DNA of 64,000 nt from an uncultured Collinsella sp. (GTDB lineage Bacteria; Actinomycetota; Coriobacteriia; Coriobacteriales; Coriobacteriaceae). The notes under the pieces were generated by a model. That model did not search any database. It had not been told where the DNA came from and saw only the letters and a program-made list of their open reading frames with translations. This document shows, in pieces, positions 16,536-24,200 of the stretch. Made by a program: the position numbers and the translations under genes. The first letter of the stretch is position 1. Each line of letters begins with the position of its first letter. The stretch spans positions 16,546-80,545 of the forward strand of contig CALDWI010000002.1 of assembly GCA_937923795.1 (NCBI GenBank). The letters run 5' to 3'.

Positions 16536-16571
16536 AAAGGCCCGGATGCCAAGGCACCCGGGCCTTTTTCT
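16536..16571 (+). terminator. rho-independent terminator after rplX
   Basis: AAAGGCCCGGATGCC pairs with GGCACCCGGGCCTTT, one mismatch in 15, followed by a T-rich tract. It ends the first ribosomal block cleanly before the purine island region. Confidence 0.88.
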
Positions 16572-17046
16572 ATCCCTACTCATTGGGGACAGACTTAAAT
16601 GAGTAGTCGTTGGGGACGTTCTTAAACGGCTAGTTGATGGGGACAGTCTTTAGATTTGTTTATCTGGTCATCTGGGATAGGCTTCAACGAAAGCGGCACA
16701 TAGGGACTGTCTCTAGGTGCCGGCACATAGGGACGTTCCCTTTTTGCCGGCAGTTTGGGACGGTCCTTTGATGTCTGATGCCCTCAGAGGGGTGGAGTAT
16801 CACGGCCTACTCTGTTCTTTAGGGCTTTGGTGTTCCGCCTCTTTATGCTTCACAAGGATCGTCGCATGCGCATTTATGCGCATAGTTTTGCCCGACAATG
16901 CGCATAACTGCGCAAACATCTGCCAACTATGGCTAAATAATGACCGACAAGCAAATAAATACGCAAACACGAGCAGATACGCGCGCAATTGTGCGAATAT
17001 AGGGTTGTTAGAAATGAAGGACTTCCGATGACTTAGGAGGCACATC
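16572..17046. repeat. repeat-rich spacer after rplX: GGGAC motifs and TGCGCA array
   Basis: This 475-nt stretch has no convincing gene. From about 16583 to 16773 it holds six variants of a (T)GGGGAC(A/G)(G/T)TC-type motif; one, at about 16719-16751, is enclosed by CCGGCA/TGCCGG. From 16867 four TGCGCA hexamers occur at 16867, 16877, 16899 and 16909, upstream of the oxidoreductase gene. Similar GGGAC motifs recur at 18909-18921, 19198-19210 and near 63949. The first part resembles dispersed REP-like repeats; the second could be an operator. Confidence 0.6.
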
Positions 17047-18126
17047 ATGGCAGATTCCAAACAGGCTCCGCTCGACGCCGAAGCAGCCGCTAAGGCGGCA
17101 TTCGCCTCGGTCCAGGATCAGCCGTTCCCCGACGATATTTTTACGGCTCCCGAGCTTCGTTGGACTGTGATCGGGTGCGGCGTTATCGCCAACCAGATGG
17201 CCCAGTCTCTCGCTCTTGCCGGCCGCAAGCTTGCGGGCGTTGCCAACCGCACTCTGTCCAAGGCTCAAGCTTTTGCAGAGCAGTATGGCGTTGAGAAGGT
17301 CTATGAAACGGTCGAGGACCTCTACGCCGATCCGAACATTGACGCGGTCTATATCACCACGCCGCACAACACGCATATCACCTACCTGCGCGCCGCTCTG
17401 TCAGCTGGCAAGCACGTGCTTTGCGAGAAGGCCATTACCCTCAACTCCGCCGAGCTCGACGAGGCGCGAGCCATTGCCGACGAGCACAACGTGGTCCTCA
17501 TGGACGCCACTACGGTGCTCCACATGCCCTTGTATCAGGAGCTGCACCGCCGCATGGATGCCGGCGAGTTTGGCCACATGAACCTTGCTCAGCTCAACTT
17601 TGGTAGCTATAAGGAGTACGGCGATCTGACCAATCGCTTCTACAACCGTAGTCTCGCCGGCGGCGCCATGCTCGACATTGGCGTGTATGCCCTGTCTGTC
17701 ATGCGCCTGTTTATGGCCAGCCAACCCGCTGAGGTTGTCTCGCTGGGCAACACCTGTGAGACCGGCGTTGACGTCGCGAGTGGCATTGTCTGCCGTAACG
17801 CCGAGCAGCAGCTGGGCGTGGTGAGTCTTACGCTCCACTCCAAGCAGCCCAAGCGTTCGGTTATCAGCTTCGACAAGTGCTATATCGAGGTCAACGAGTA
17901 TCCGCGCGCCGACCATGCGACCATCGTGTGGACTGCGGACGGTCGCCGTGAGGAGGTCCACGCTGGCACCGAGGCATACGCTCTGTGCTACGAGATGGCC
18001 GACCTGGAGAAGGCCGTTGCCGGCGATGATTTGAAGTGCGAGCTTCTGGGCTATGCTTCTGATGTTATGGAGCTGATGACCAAGCTTCGCGCCGACTGGG
18101 GAGTTGTGTACCCCGAGGAGGAGTAA
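17047..18126 (+). CDS. Gfo/Idh/MocA family oxidoreductase
   Basis: Likely NAD(P)-dependent dehydrogenase acting on a sugar or polyol-type substrate. The 359-residue protein has a Rossmann domain starting near residue 40 (VIGCGVIANQMA) and a C-terminal substrate domain. The family's EKP motif appears as CEKAITLN, so the usual proline is Ala; the downstream GGAMLDIGVY segment is conserved. AGGAGG before the ATG is a strong ribosome-binding site. It is followed after 3 nt by a DeoR-type regulator, so the two probably form an operon. Substrate unknown. Confidence 0.85.
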   Translation: MADSKQAPLDAEAAAKAAFASVQDQPFPDDIFTAPELRWTVIGCGVIANQMAQSLALAGRKLAGVANRTLSKAQAFAEQYGVEKVYETVEDLYADPNIDAVYITTPHNTHITYLRAALSAGKHVLCEKAITLNSAELDEARAIADEHNVVLMDATTVLHMPLYQELHRRMDAGEFGHMNLAQLNFGSYKEYGDLTNRFYNRSLAGGAMLDIGVYALSVMRLFMASQPAEVVSLGNTCETGVDVASGIVCRNAEQQLGVVSLTLHSKQPKRSVISFDKCYIEVNEYPRADHATIVWTADGRREEVHAGTEAYALCYEMADLEKAVAGDDLKCELLGYASDVMELMTKLRADWGVVYPEEE

Positions 18127-18129
18127 GCG

Positions 18130-18876
18130 ATGCTTGCGGAAGATAGGCTCAACGCGATCGTGTCGATGGTGCAGCGAGCCGGCTCGGTTACCGTGCCGGA
18201 ACTTGCTGAGGCCCTGGGCGTGACGGCGTCTACCATTCGGCGCGACCTGCAGACGCTCGACCGAGCGCACCGCATCGCCAAGGTCCACGGTGGGGCGACG
18301 AGTCTTGAGCGCGCGCACGTGACGCGCGACCTAACGCTTAATGAGCGCAGCGACCTCCATAACGATGACAAGGAGCGTATCTGCGCCCGTGCGGCGGCGC
18401 TTGTGGAGCCTGAGAGCTTTGTATACATCGACTCGGGCTCGACGACGCTCAGGCTCATCGAGCATCTTCCGCACCTTGAAGATGTCACCTATGTGACCGA
18501 TTCCGTGCTCCATGCTCAGCGCCTTGCTTTGCGCGGCATGCGTACCGTGGTGCTGGGCGGCGAGCTCAAACCCGAGACCGAGGCGCTCGTTGGCCCCGAT
18601 GCCTTGGCAACCTTAGACCGCTACAACTTCAACTGTGGCTTTTGGGGCTCTAACGGCATTGCCGCCGAGCAGGGCTTCACGGCGCCCGATATCGAGGAAG
18701 CACAGGTCAAGCGTATCTCGATGCGCCATACCGCCAAACGCTTTGTAATCTCGGACGCCAGTAAATTTGGCATGGTGGCGCCCGTCAAGTTCGCGGACTT
18801 CCGCGACGCAACGATTATCACTGCGGGCGAGGTCCCCGCCAAGTACCGGGCAATGGACAACGTCATCACTGTCTAA
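18130..18876 (+). CDS. DeoR/GlpR family transcriptional regulator
   Basis: Sugar-phosphate-responsive repressor type, 248 residues. The N-terminal winged helix (about residues 3-57) includes VTVPELAEALGVTASTIRRD followed by the family signature LDRAHRIAKVHGGA. A C-terminal DeoRC ligand domain contains the DSGSTTLRLIEHL segment. It lies 3 nt after the oxidoreductase gene and most likely controls that operon, perhaps through the TGCGCA array upstream of it. The effector is unknown. Confidence 0.88.
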   Translation: MLAEDRLNAIVSMVQRAGSVTVPELAEALGVTASTIRRDLQTLDRAHRIAKVHGGATSLERAHVTRDLTLNERSDLHNDDKERICARAAALVEPESFVYIDSGSTTLRLIEHLPHLEDVTYVTDSVLHAQRLALRGMRTVVLGGELKPETEALVGPDALATLDRYNFNCGFWGSNGIAAEQGFTAPDIEEAQVKRISMRHTAKRFVISDASKFGMVAPVKFADFRDATIITAGEVPAKYRAMDNVITV

Positions 18877-18891
18877 CAGCGAGACAAGGCC

Positions 18892-18930
18892 AAAACCACC
18901 ACGAAGGTGCCTGTCCCCATTGTGGTGGTT
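18892..18930. repeat. palindromic repeat, copy 1 (AAACCACCAC...GTGGTGGTT)
   Basis: A 38-nt element with AACCACCAC/GTGGTGGTT arms enclosing AAGGTGCCTGTCCCCATT-type sequence. An almost identical direct copy lies at 19181-19220 (one base different in the shared part). The core contains the reverse complement of the GGGGACAG motif seen at 16590-16650. Confidence 0.75.
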
Positions 18931-18962
18931 AGTAACGAAAACCGAGTAGTTTTCTCAATAGA

Positions 18963-18997
18963 AAAGCGGCAACGTCCATCACGGGCGTTGCCGCTTT
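18963..18997 (+). terminator. rho-independent-like terminator after the DeoR gene
   Basis: AAAGCGGCAACG (18963-18974) pairs perfectly with CGTTGCCGCTTT (18986-18997) across an 11-nt loop, followed by CGTTGT. It would end the oxidoreductase-regulator transcript. Confidence 0.7.
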
Positions 18998-19020
18998 CGT
19001 TGTCTGCCGGTTTGTCTAAG

Positions 19021-19153
19021 TCTGTAACAACTGGACCGTTAAAAGTGGGCTAGGTGTTACAGATTGAGATTTTCCCTTAAGGGGGATTTGAATGTCTCGA
19101 TCTGTAACAGATAGACCGGAAAATGGGTTCTAACTGTTACAGATCGAGACATT
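19021..19153. repeat. two related TGTAACAG foldbacks in tandem
   Basis: Element A (19021-19063) has TCTGTAACA/TGTTACAGA arms. Element B (19091-19153) has perfect 20-bp arms at 19091-19110 and 19134-19153. Both share an inner GACCG-AAAA-GGG pattern, so they look like two copies of one element. They fill the spacer between the DeoR terminator and the convergent pseudouridine synthase gene; no gene is present. Confidence 0.75.
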
Positions 19154-19180
19154 TTGGGACCGCGGTTGAACCATTGCGGC

Positions 19181-19220
19181 AAAACCACCACAAAGGTGCC
19201 TGTCCCCATTGTGGTGGTTT
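19181..19220. repeat. palindromic repeat, copy 2, at the end of the RluA-type gene
   Basis: Second copy of the 18892-18930 element. On the minus strand it forms a hairpin followed by TTTT and begins at the stop codon of the pseudouridine synthase, so it probably doubles as that gene's terminator. Confidence 0.75.
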
Positions 19221-19878
19221 AGGGCTCCCAGGGGCAGGGGGCTTCGATGTGGATGTGCTCGCCGGTTACGGGATGCGTGAAGGACACGCTGTGGGCATGG
19301 AGCATCAGGCCGCAGGGACGCGGCGTGCCGTAGAGCTCGTCGCCTACCAGGGGATGACGCTCGCTCGCCAGATGTACACGGATTTGGTGCTTGCGGCCGG
19401 TGAGCAGCTCGACATCGATATACGAACGCGTGGGCAGGCCACGACGGCTCTTAAGACGCTTGAGCACCTTCACGCGCGTTTGAGACGGCTTGCCGCTGGC
19501 GCCGACGCGCATCTTGCGGCTGTCGTGACGGTCGCGGGCGATGGGCTTGTCGATGAGCTTTTCGTTCCAGTCGATCTTGCCCTCGGCGAGCGCCAGGTAG
19601 TGCTTTTCGAAAGCGTGGTCGATGACCATCTGGTCAAAGGCGGGCTGCGTCTGCTTGTCGAGCGAAAACAACACCACGCCGGTGGTGTCACGGTCCAGGC
19701 GGTTGAGCGGCTGCATGTCGGTCGCGGCAAAGCCGTCGCCCATGGCCAGCAACAGGTCGCTAGCGTAGTCGGTAAGTGTGCGCTCGCCGGTGCCGTCGCC
19801 GTGGACGATCATGCCGGCGGGCTTGTCGATGGCCATGAGCCAAGCGTCGCAGTAGAGGACTTGAGGTTCTTCGTTCAC
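19219..19878 (-). CDS. RluA-family RNA pseudouridine synthase
   Basis: Isomerises uridine to pseudouridine in rRNA or tRNA. The 219-residue protein lacks an N-terminal S4 domain. The active-site motif is NRLDRDTTGVVLF near residue 60 (the Asp is catalytic; the family often has HRLD), and RKHQIRVHLA occurs near residues 160-170. The target position cannot be read from the sequence. Its start lies 15 nt downstream of the U32 gene on the same strand, so the two are probably co-transcribed RNA-modification-type genes. Confidence 0.88.
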   Translation of the reverse strand: MNEEPQVLYCDAWLMAIDKPAGMIVHGDGTGERTLTDYASDLLLAMGDGFAATDMQPLNRLDRDTTGVVLFSLDKQTQPAFDQMVIDHAFEKHYLALAEGKIDWNEKLIDKPIARDRHDSRKMRVGASGKPSQTRVKVLKRLKSRRGLPTRSYIDVELLTGRKHQIRVHLASERHPLVGDELYGTPRPCGLMLHAHSVSFTHPVTGEHIHIEAPCPWEP

Positions 19879-19893
19879 GTGTAAGCCTTTCGG

Positions 19894-22389
19894 TTAGCTG
19901 ATTCCCACAAACATGCAGCCCGAGGTCGCCCCGCGTAGGCGGGCGGCGGGCTTGCGGCCGGCTTGAGCCGCCTCGACGGCGCGACGGACGCGAGCGACAG
20001 CACGGCCAATCTCATCGGCCTCGAGCAGGGTTCCGTCGACCATAAGACGACGGACGCCGGCGTCGAGCAACTGCGGTACCTGCGGCGTAAGGTCGATGGG
20101 GTAGGCGTCGTACAAGCGAGAGCGGCCATGGATGTCGGTGCGCACGGGCATGACCTTGCCGTCGATATTCTTGAGCGACAGCTTGCGGGCGCGCAGGCGG
20201 CAGTTGGCGCAATCGTGGATGCAGCCATTGGCAACCTGCAGGATGCAGTGCTCGCTCGTCATGACGCGCGGGCGGCCAAAGACGGTGATGCCCAGAGCCG
20301 CGGGCGCGGCGGCGCCGAGCGAGACAATCTCGTCGAGCGTGATCTCGGGCGAGAGCCAAAACGCACCGGCTCCGCGCTCGGCAAGCGCCTCCATGCAGGG
20401 CGTGTTGTGCACCGGCAGGCAAGAGCGAATCTCGGCCGTGGCGCCGGCATGCGCGGCTACGGCGAGCTCGGAGATATTGCCGACGGCGACGGTGGCTCCG
20501 GCATTGATCCAGGGATCGACGCGTACGTGGTCAACGGCGCGGCAGACCTCGTCGAGCACGGGTACGATGCCCTGCTCAAATGTATCGGCGGGGGAGAGCT
20601 CGGCCGCATCGAGCGCGTCGGTGGTCATGTAGATGCGCGTTACACCCTCGGCGCGAGCGGCCTCGGCGGCCTCGAGCGAGGTGACGGTGGCGCAGATCTG
20701 CGGCTCATCGCGGTAGTGCTCGGGCGCGGGGCGGGAATCACTGGTTACAATCGCCGGCAGCTCGAGCGTTTTCGCGCGCTCCTCGTACGGTGCCAGAATG
20801 GCCTCTTCCAGCGCCTTACAAGCGGCGGCGCGCACCTTGTGCACGGCGGAAAAGCCCATACCGCAGCCGGCGTCGAGCGAAACGTCAAAGCTTGCGGCCT
20901 CAAAGGGAGAGGAGCCCATGCGCCCGACGTGCTCAACCAGATCGGATGCCTCGACGGCGCGGGTCTTGGCAGCCTCGACGGTAAAGCCCGTGGCCGTGGC
21001 CGTAAGCGAAGGATCGTCGCAACAGGTGAGCGCAACGGCAAACGGCTCGCCCAGACGCGCCACAACGGACACGTCTACGGCGCGGCGGCGCAGCACATCG
21101 CGCTTGAGCGCGGCGCCGGCGGCGTCGATGGCACGCTGACTGCGAATCACGCGGACGCGGCAACCCTCGGGCATGCTGCGGGGCACGCGGCATTCGATGA
21201 TGTCGCCCGCGGCGGCATCATCGGCGGCAATGGTGGTCAGGAACTGGTCAAATTCGTTATCGTGGCGAAGCTCCAGCAGGTCGCCCTTGCCCACGGGCTC
21301 AAACAACTCAATGCGGGCGATGGCGGCGCGCCGACGGCGGTCGTCGGGCTTGAGGCCGCGCACATCGCGGTTGGCCGGGCGGCTGCCCAGCACCGTGCCC
21401 ACGATCTGGCCGCGGTTGTTGGAGCGCTCGTAGCTCATCATCTCGTCACCCGAGGTACCGTCTTGGTAGGCGTGCGTAAAGTCGCGGTTAAAGCAGCGCT
21501 TGAGCTGGCGTTGGCGGGCGGCTTCTTCATCCTTAGAGGTCGAAACATCGGCCAGCATATCGTCAATCTGGTGACGGTACACATCGACGATGGAGTACAC
21601 GTAATCGGGAGCCTTCATGCGACCCTCGAGCTTGAGCGATGCGGCGCCGGCGTCATACAGATGGCGAACAAGCTGCGACGTGTTGGTGTCGCGCGGGCAC
21701 AGCGCGCGCTCGCGACCGGCAGGGGAGAGCGAGCGGCCGCTCTCGTCGATCAGCTCGTAAGGCAGGCGACAGGGCTGAGCGCACATGCCGCGGTTGGCCG
21801 AGCGGCCCGCCATGGCAAAGCTCGAAAGCAGGCACAGGCCCGAGTAGCAAAAGCAGATGGCGCCGTGGCTAAAGACCTCGAGGTCGACATCGGGCGCGGC
21901 GTCGTGGATGGCGGCGATCTCGTCGATGGAGAGCTCGCGCGAGAGAGTCACGCGGTCGGCGCCCTGTTCGCGGCACCAAAGGGTTCCACGGTCATCATGG
22001 ATGTTCGCCTGGGTCGAGATATGCGTCTCGATGCCGGGCATAGTGCGCTTGACCTCAAAGAACAGGCCCCAGTCCTGGATAATGAAGGCGTCGGCGCCCA
22101 GCGTGGAGCAGCGATGGATGAGTTGCAGCGCATCGCTCATCTCGGATTCCTTGATGACGATGTTGACAGTGACGTAGACGCGCGAGCCGGCCAGGTGCGC
22201 GGCGCGGCAGGCCTGCTCAAAGGCCTCGTCGGTAAAGTTGGTTGCCTTGCGGCGGGCGTTGAAGCTGCCCATGCCGCAGTAGATGGCGTCTGCCCCGGCA
22301 GCGAGCGCGGCGGCAAAGGGCTCCGGGCCTCCGGCGGGGGCCAAGAGCTCGGGTCTGCGGTTGGTGGTTCGACTGGCGGTTGCGGTCAT
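19894..22389 (-). CDS. U32 family protein (collagenase-like/RlhA-like), long form
   Basis: The 831-residue protein starts with the U32 pattern ELLAPAGGPEPFAAALAAGA and carries the U32 signature EVFSHGAICFCYSGLC followed by MCAQPCRLPYEL. A middle region matches the long RlhA-type architecture, and a further Cys cluster (CIHDCANC) lies near the C-terminus. Characterised relatives, despite the peptidase name, include RlhA and TrhP, needed for RNA hydroxylation with prephenate; others were described as collagenases. The neighbouring pseudouridine synthase favours an RNA-modification role. A shorter paralogue is at 60496-62454. Confidence 0.82.
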   Translation of the reverse strand: MTATASRTTNRRPELLAPAGGPEPFAAALAAGADAIYCGMGSFNARRKATNFTDEAFEQACRAAHLAGSRVYVTVNIVIKESEMSDALQLIHRCSTLGADAFIIQDWGLFFEVKRTMPGIETHISTQANIHDDRGTLWCREQGADRVTLSRELSIDEIAAIHDAAPDVDLEVFSHGAICFCYSGLCLLSSFAMAGRSANRGMCAQPCRLPYELIDESGRSLSPAGRERALCPRDTNTSQLVRHLYDAGAASLKLEGRMKAPDYVYSIVDVYRHQIDDMLADVSTSKDEEAARQRQLKRCFNRDFTHAYQDGTSGDEMMSYERSNNRGQIVGTVLGSRPANRDVRGLKPDDRRRRAAIARIELFEPVGKGDLLELRHDNEFDQFLTTIAADDAAAGDIIECRVPRSMPEGCRVRVIRSQRAIDAAGAALKRDVLRRRAVDVSVVARLGEPFAVALTCCDDPSLTATATGFTVEAAKTRAVEASDLVEHVGRMGSSPFEAASFDVSLDAGCGMGFSAVHKVRAAACKALEEAILAPYEERAKTLELPAIVTSDSRPAPEHYRDEPQICATVTSLEAAEAARAEGVTRIYMTTDALDAAELSPADTFEQGIVPVLDEVCRAVDHVRVDPWINAGATVAVGNISELAVAAHAGATAEIRSCLPVHNTPCMEALAERGAGAFWLSPEITLDEIVSLGAAAPAALGITVFGRPRVMTSEHCILQVANGCIHDCANCRLRARKLSLKNIDGKVMPVRTDIHGRSRLYDAYPIDLTPQVPQLLDAGVRRLMVDGTLLEADEIGRAVARVRRAVEAAQAGRKPAARLRGATSGCMFVGIS

Positions 22390-22689
22390 ATCCTGCCTTT
22401 CAAAATGCTCAGATAATCAAAAGTATAGTGGCGCCGTTGCGGCAGGCGATGCCCGTGCTCCAAGCGGGATAAAGTCTTCAGCAGCTTGGACTGGCTGCTC
22501 CACATGAGAACCGTTCAGCGGTTCGGGGAGACCGTTGGGCGATAAAATATTCTCGCAAGCTGATAATATTCTTGCATCAAACAGAAACCTTGAGTACCAT
22601 CCCAATCAAGCGCGGTGTTCAGACCGAACTGTGCCTCCCGGTGTGAACGCCGCGCTCACGCTTTCTCAACTGATCGTAAGGAGATAAAC
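22390..22689. other. divergent spacer between the U32 gene and ridA
   Basis: About 300 nt with no gene. It includes AT-rich repeats of AATATTCT(C/T)GC at roughly 22547-22576 and serves as promoter region for both directions, but no promoter hexamers stand out clearly. Confidence 0.35.
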
Positions 22690-23067
22690 ATGAGCAAGAC
22701 CGTCGTGTCTTCCGATAACGCACCCGCAGCCATCGGCCCGTATTCCCCTGGTATCCAGACCGGCAACATGGTGTTCCTGTCCGGCCAGCTGGGCATCGAC
22801 CCTGCAACCGGCAAGATGCCCGAGGGCGTCGAGGCCCAGGCCAAGCAGTCCCTCGCCAACGTCGAGGCCCTGCTGACCGCTGCCGGCGCCACCTTTGCCG
22901 ATGTCGTCAAGACCACGGTCTACCTGGCCGACATTGCCGACTTCGCTGCCGTGAACGAGATCTACGCCTCCAAGTTCGAGGCTCCGTTCCCCGCGCGCAG
23001 CGCTTTCCAGGTTGCCGCCCTTCCGGCTGGCGGTCTGGTTGAGATCGAGGTCGTCGCCGCTCTCTAA
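22690..23067 (+). CDS. ridA: RidA family reactive-imine deaminase
   Basis: Hydrolyses reactive enamine/imine intermediates such as 2-aminoacrylate to 2-oxoacids plus ammonia. The 125-residue protein has the family hallmarks: IGPYSPGIQTGNMVFLSGQ at the N-terminus, the catalytic Arg103 in PARSAFQVAALP, and Glu118/Glu120 in VEIEV. The ATG at 22690 is preceded by AAGGAG. It is the first gene of the purine island; YgeX, encoded about 13 kb on, produces 2-aminoacrylate, which makes a functional link plausible. Confidence 0.92.
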   Translation: MSKTVVSSDNAPAAIGPYSPGIQTGNMVFLSGQLGIDPATGKMPEGVEAQAKQSLANVEALLTAAGATFADVVKTTVYLADIADFAAVNEIYASKFEAPFPARSAFQVAALPAGGLVEIEVVAAL

Positions 23068-23096
23068 GGCGTTGGCAACAACTAAACATGACATGC

Positions 23097-23136
23097 AAAA
23101 AGACCCTGCAGCGCGTGTGAGCTGCAGGGTCTTTTG
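23097..23136 (+). terminator. rho-independent terminator after ridA
   Basis: AAAAAGACCCTGCAG pairs with CTGCAGGGTCTTTT over about 14 bp with an 10-nt loop. It separates ridA from the convergent regulator gene and could act in both directions. Confidence 0.88.
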
Positions 23137-23191
23137 TCAAGCGATGCGACAAAAATGATCCGCTTTCCTCCGTCCCCAAGGGATCGGTGGG

Positions 23192-23848
23192 TTAGCCCTC
23201 CTTGCGAACTTTTTGCAGGTAGCGGTAGACGCTGGGCTCCGAGATGCCCAACGCGGTGGCGGCGCAGGCCACGGCGCCCTTGAGCATGAACACCCCGTTA
23301 CCGTTGAGGTGGCGAATGACGTCCACGCGGTCGCTCTGACCAAGCGACGCTACATCCAGCCCGCGCGCGCTCAGCAGCTCGGCAATACTGCGGTCGATGA
23401 GCTCCTGTGTGGACTCCGAAAGGCTTTCGACCTCGATAGGGGCGGGCTCCGTGCGCGTCGGCGCCGCGTCGAAGCACGCCATGAGCTGCTGCGCCATGGC
23501 GTTGATGGAGCGCACGGTCGAGAGGTCGGTGTTGACGCAGAGCATACCGACGATCTCGTCATTCTCGCGGATAAAGTACGTCGCGGACTCCAGCGTCTTG
23601 CCGCCGGCACCGCGCCCCTCGTAGCCCGTAATAAACGGCAGGTCGCGATACTTGGGATCGTGCATGATCTTGAGTGCCAGATCGGTGGCGGGACCGCCGA
23701 CCTTGCGGCCGCTCACGATGCCGTTGCGAATATCGACGATGGCGTGGTCGGGATCCGAGAAATCGTGCAGCACGATTTCGCTGTTTTTGCCGAGTATCTG
23801 CTCCAGAAAATCGACCATCGGCAAAAAGCGACGTACGGTCTCGTTCAC
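23192..23848 (-). CDS. PAS-type (YheO/DauR-like) transcriptional regulator, copy 1
   Basis: The 218-residue protein has an N-terminal YheO-like PAS domain (about residues 10-130; EIVLHDFSDPDHAIVDI, NGIVSGRKVG, FIRENDEIVGMLCVN) and a C-terminal helix-turn-helix (TALGISEPSVYRYLQKVRKEG). The GTG at 23848 was chosen because AAAGGAG lies 6 nt upstream; the longer open frame has no such site. It is transcribed away from the purine permease gene, the classic layout of a local regulator. The ligand is unknown; a purine or an intermediate is a reasonable guess. Confidence 0.8.
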   Translation of the reverse strand: MNETVRRFLPMVDFLEQILGKNSEIVLHDFSDPDHAIVDIRNGIVSGRKVGGPATDLALKIMHDPKYRDLPFITGYEGRGAGGKTLESATYFIRENDEIVGMLCVNTDLSTVRSINAMAQQLMACFDAAPTRTEPAPIEVESLSESTQELIDRSIAELLSARGLDVASLGQSDRVDVIRHLNGNGVFMLKGAVACAATALGISEPSVYRYLQKVRKEG

Positions 23849-24200
23849 GGGCAACTCCTTTGGGTGAAATCGGAAATGTTCATAACAATTTTTTCTCATG
23901 GTAACACGCTGCCCATCATCTCGTATATCCGCAGGTACATTGCGTAATGCAGACGAACGGTAGGAATTTAGCGGTAAACGGTTGACCAAAAGAAAAGTTA
24001 GATGTTATTTTTACCAGACATTTTTCTGACCTGCGGAAATGCGTTATTTCAGCTGAAGAATAGTCTGATAACAAAAAATTATTATTGAGAATGAGAATCA
24101 TCTTTAATACGATATGCAATGAAGGCACAACCTCAACCCCGCACTGCGTCACAATAGAGCGTTAGATGCGAAAACAACTACTTCGAGGATTGGTGGTCAA
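23849..24200. promoter_or_regulatory. AT-rich divergent control region before the purine permease
   Basis: This 352-nt spacer is much more AT-rich than its surroundings and holds no gene. It separates the regulator (minus) from the permease (plus). A sequence at 24087-24105 (GAGAATGAGAATCATCTTT) resembles a Fur box, matching 14 of 19 positions of the classic GATAATGATAATCATTATC. The near-palindrome CATTGCGTAATG lies around 23939-23950. Promoter elements cannot be fixed with confidence. Confidence 0.45.

Noticed and set aside
16717..17031. A 104-codon open frame in the spacer after rplX
   Set aside because: It lies across repeats and the TGCGCA array, has no ribosome-binding site, and its product looks like translated repeat sequence.
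19963..22416. An 817-codon plus-strand open frame opposite the long U32 gene
   Set aside because: The minus-strand frame carries clear U32 motifs; the plus frame has none.
23849..24200. Purine riboswitch before the permease
   Set aside because: The conserved three-way-junction core could not be seen, and a divergent regulator already accounts for control.
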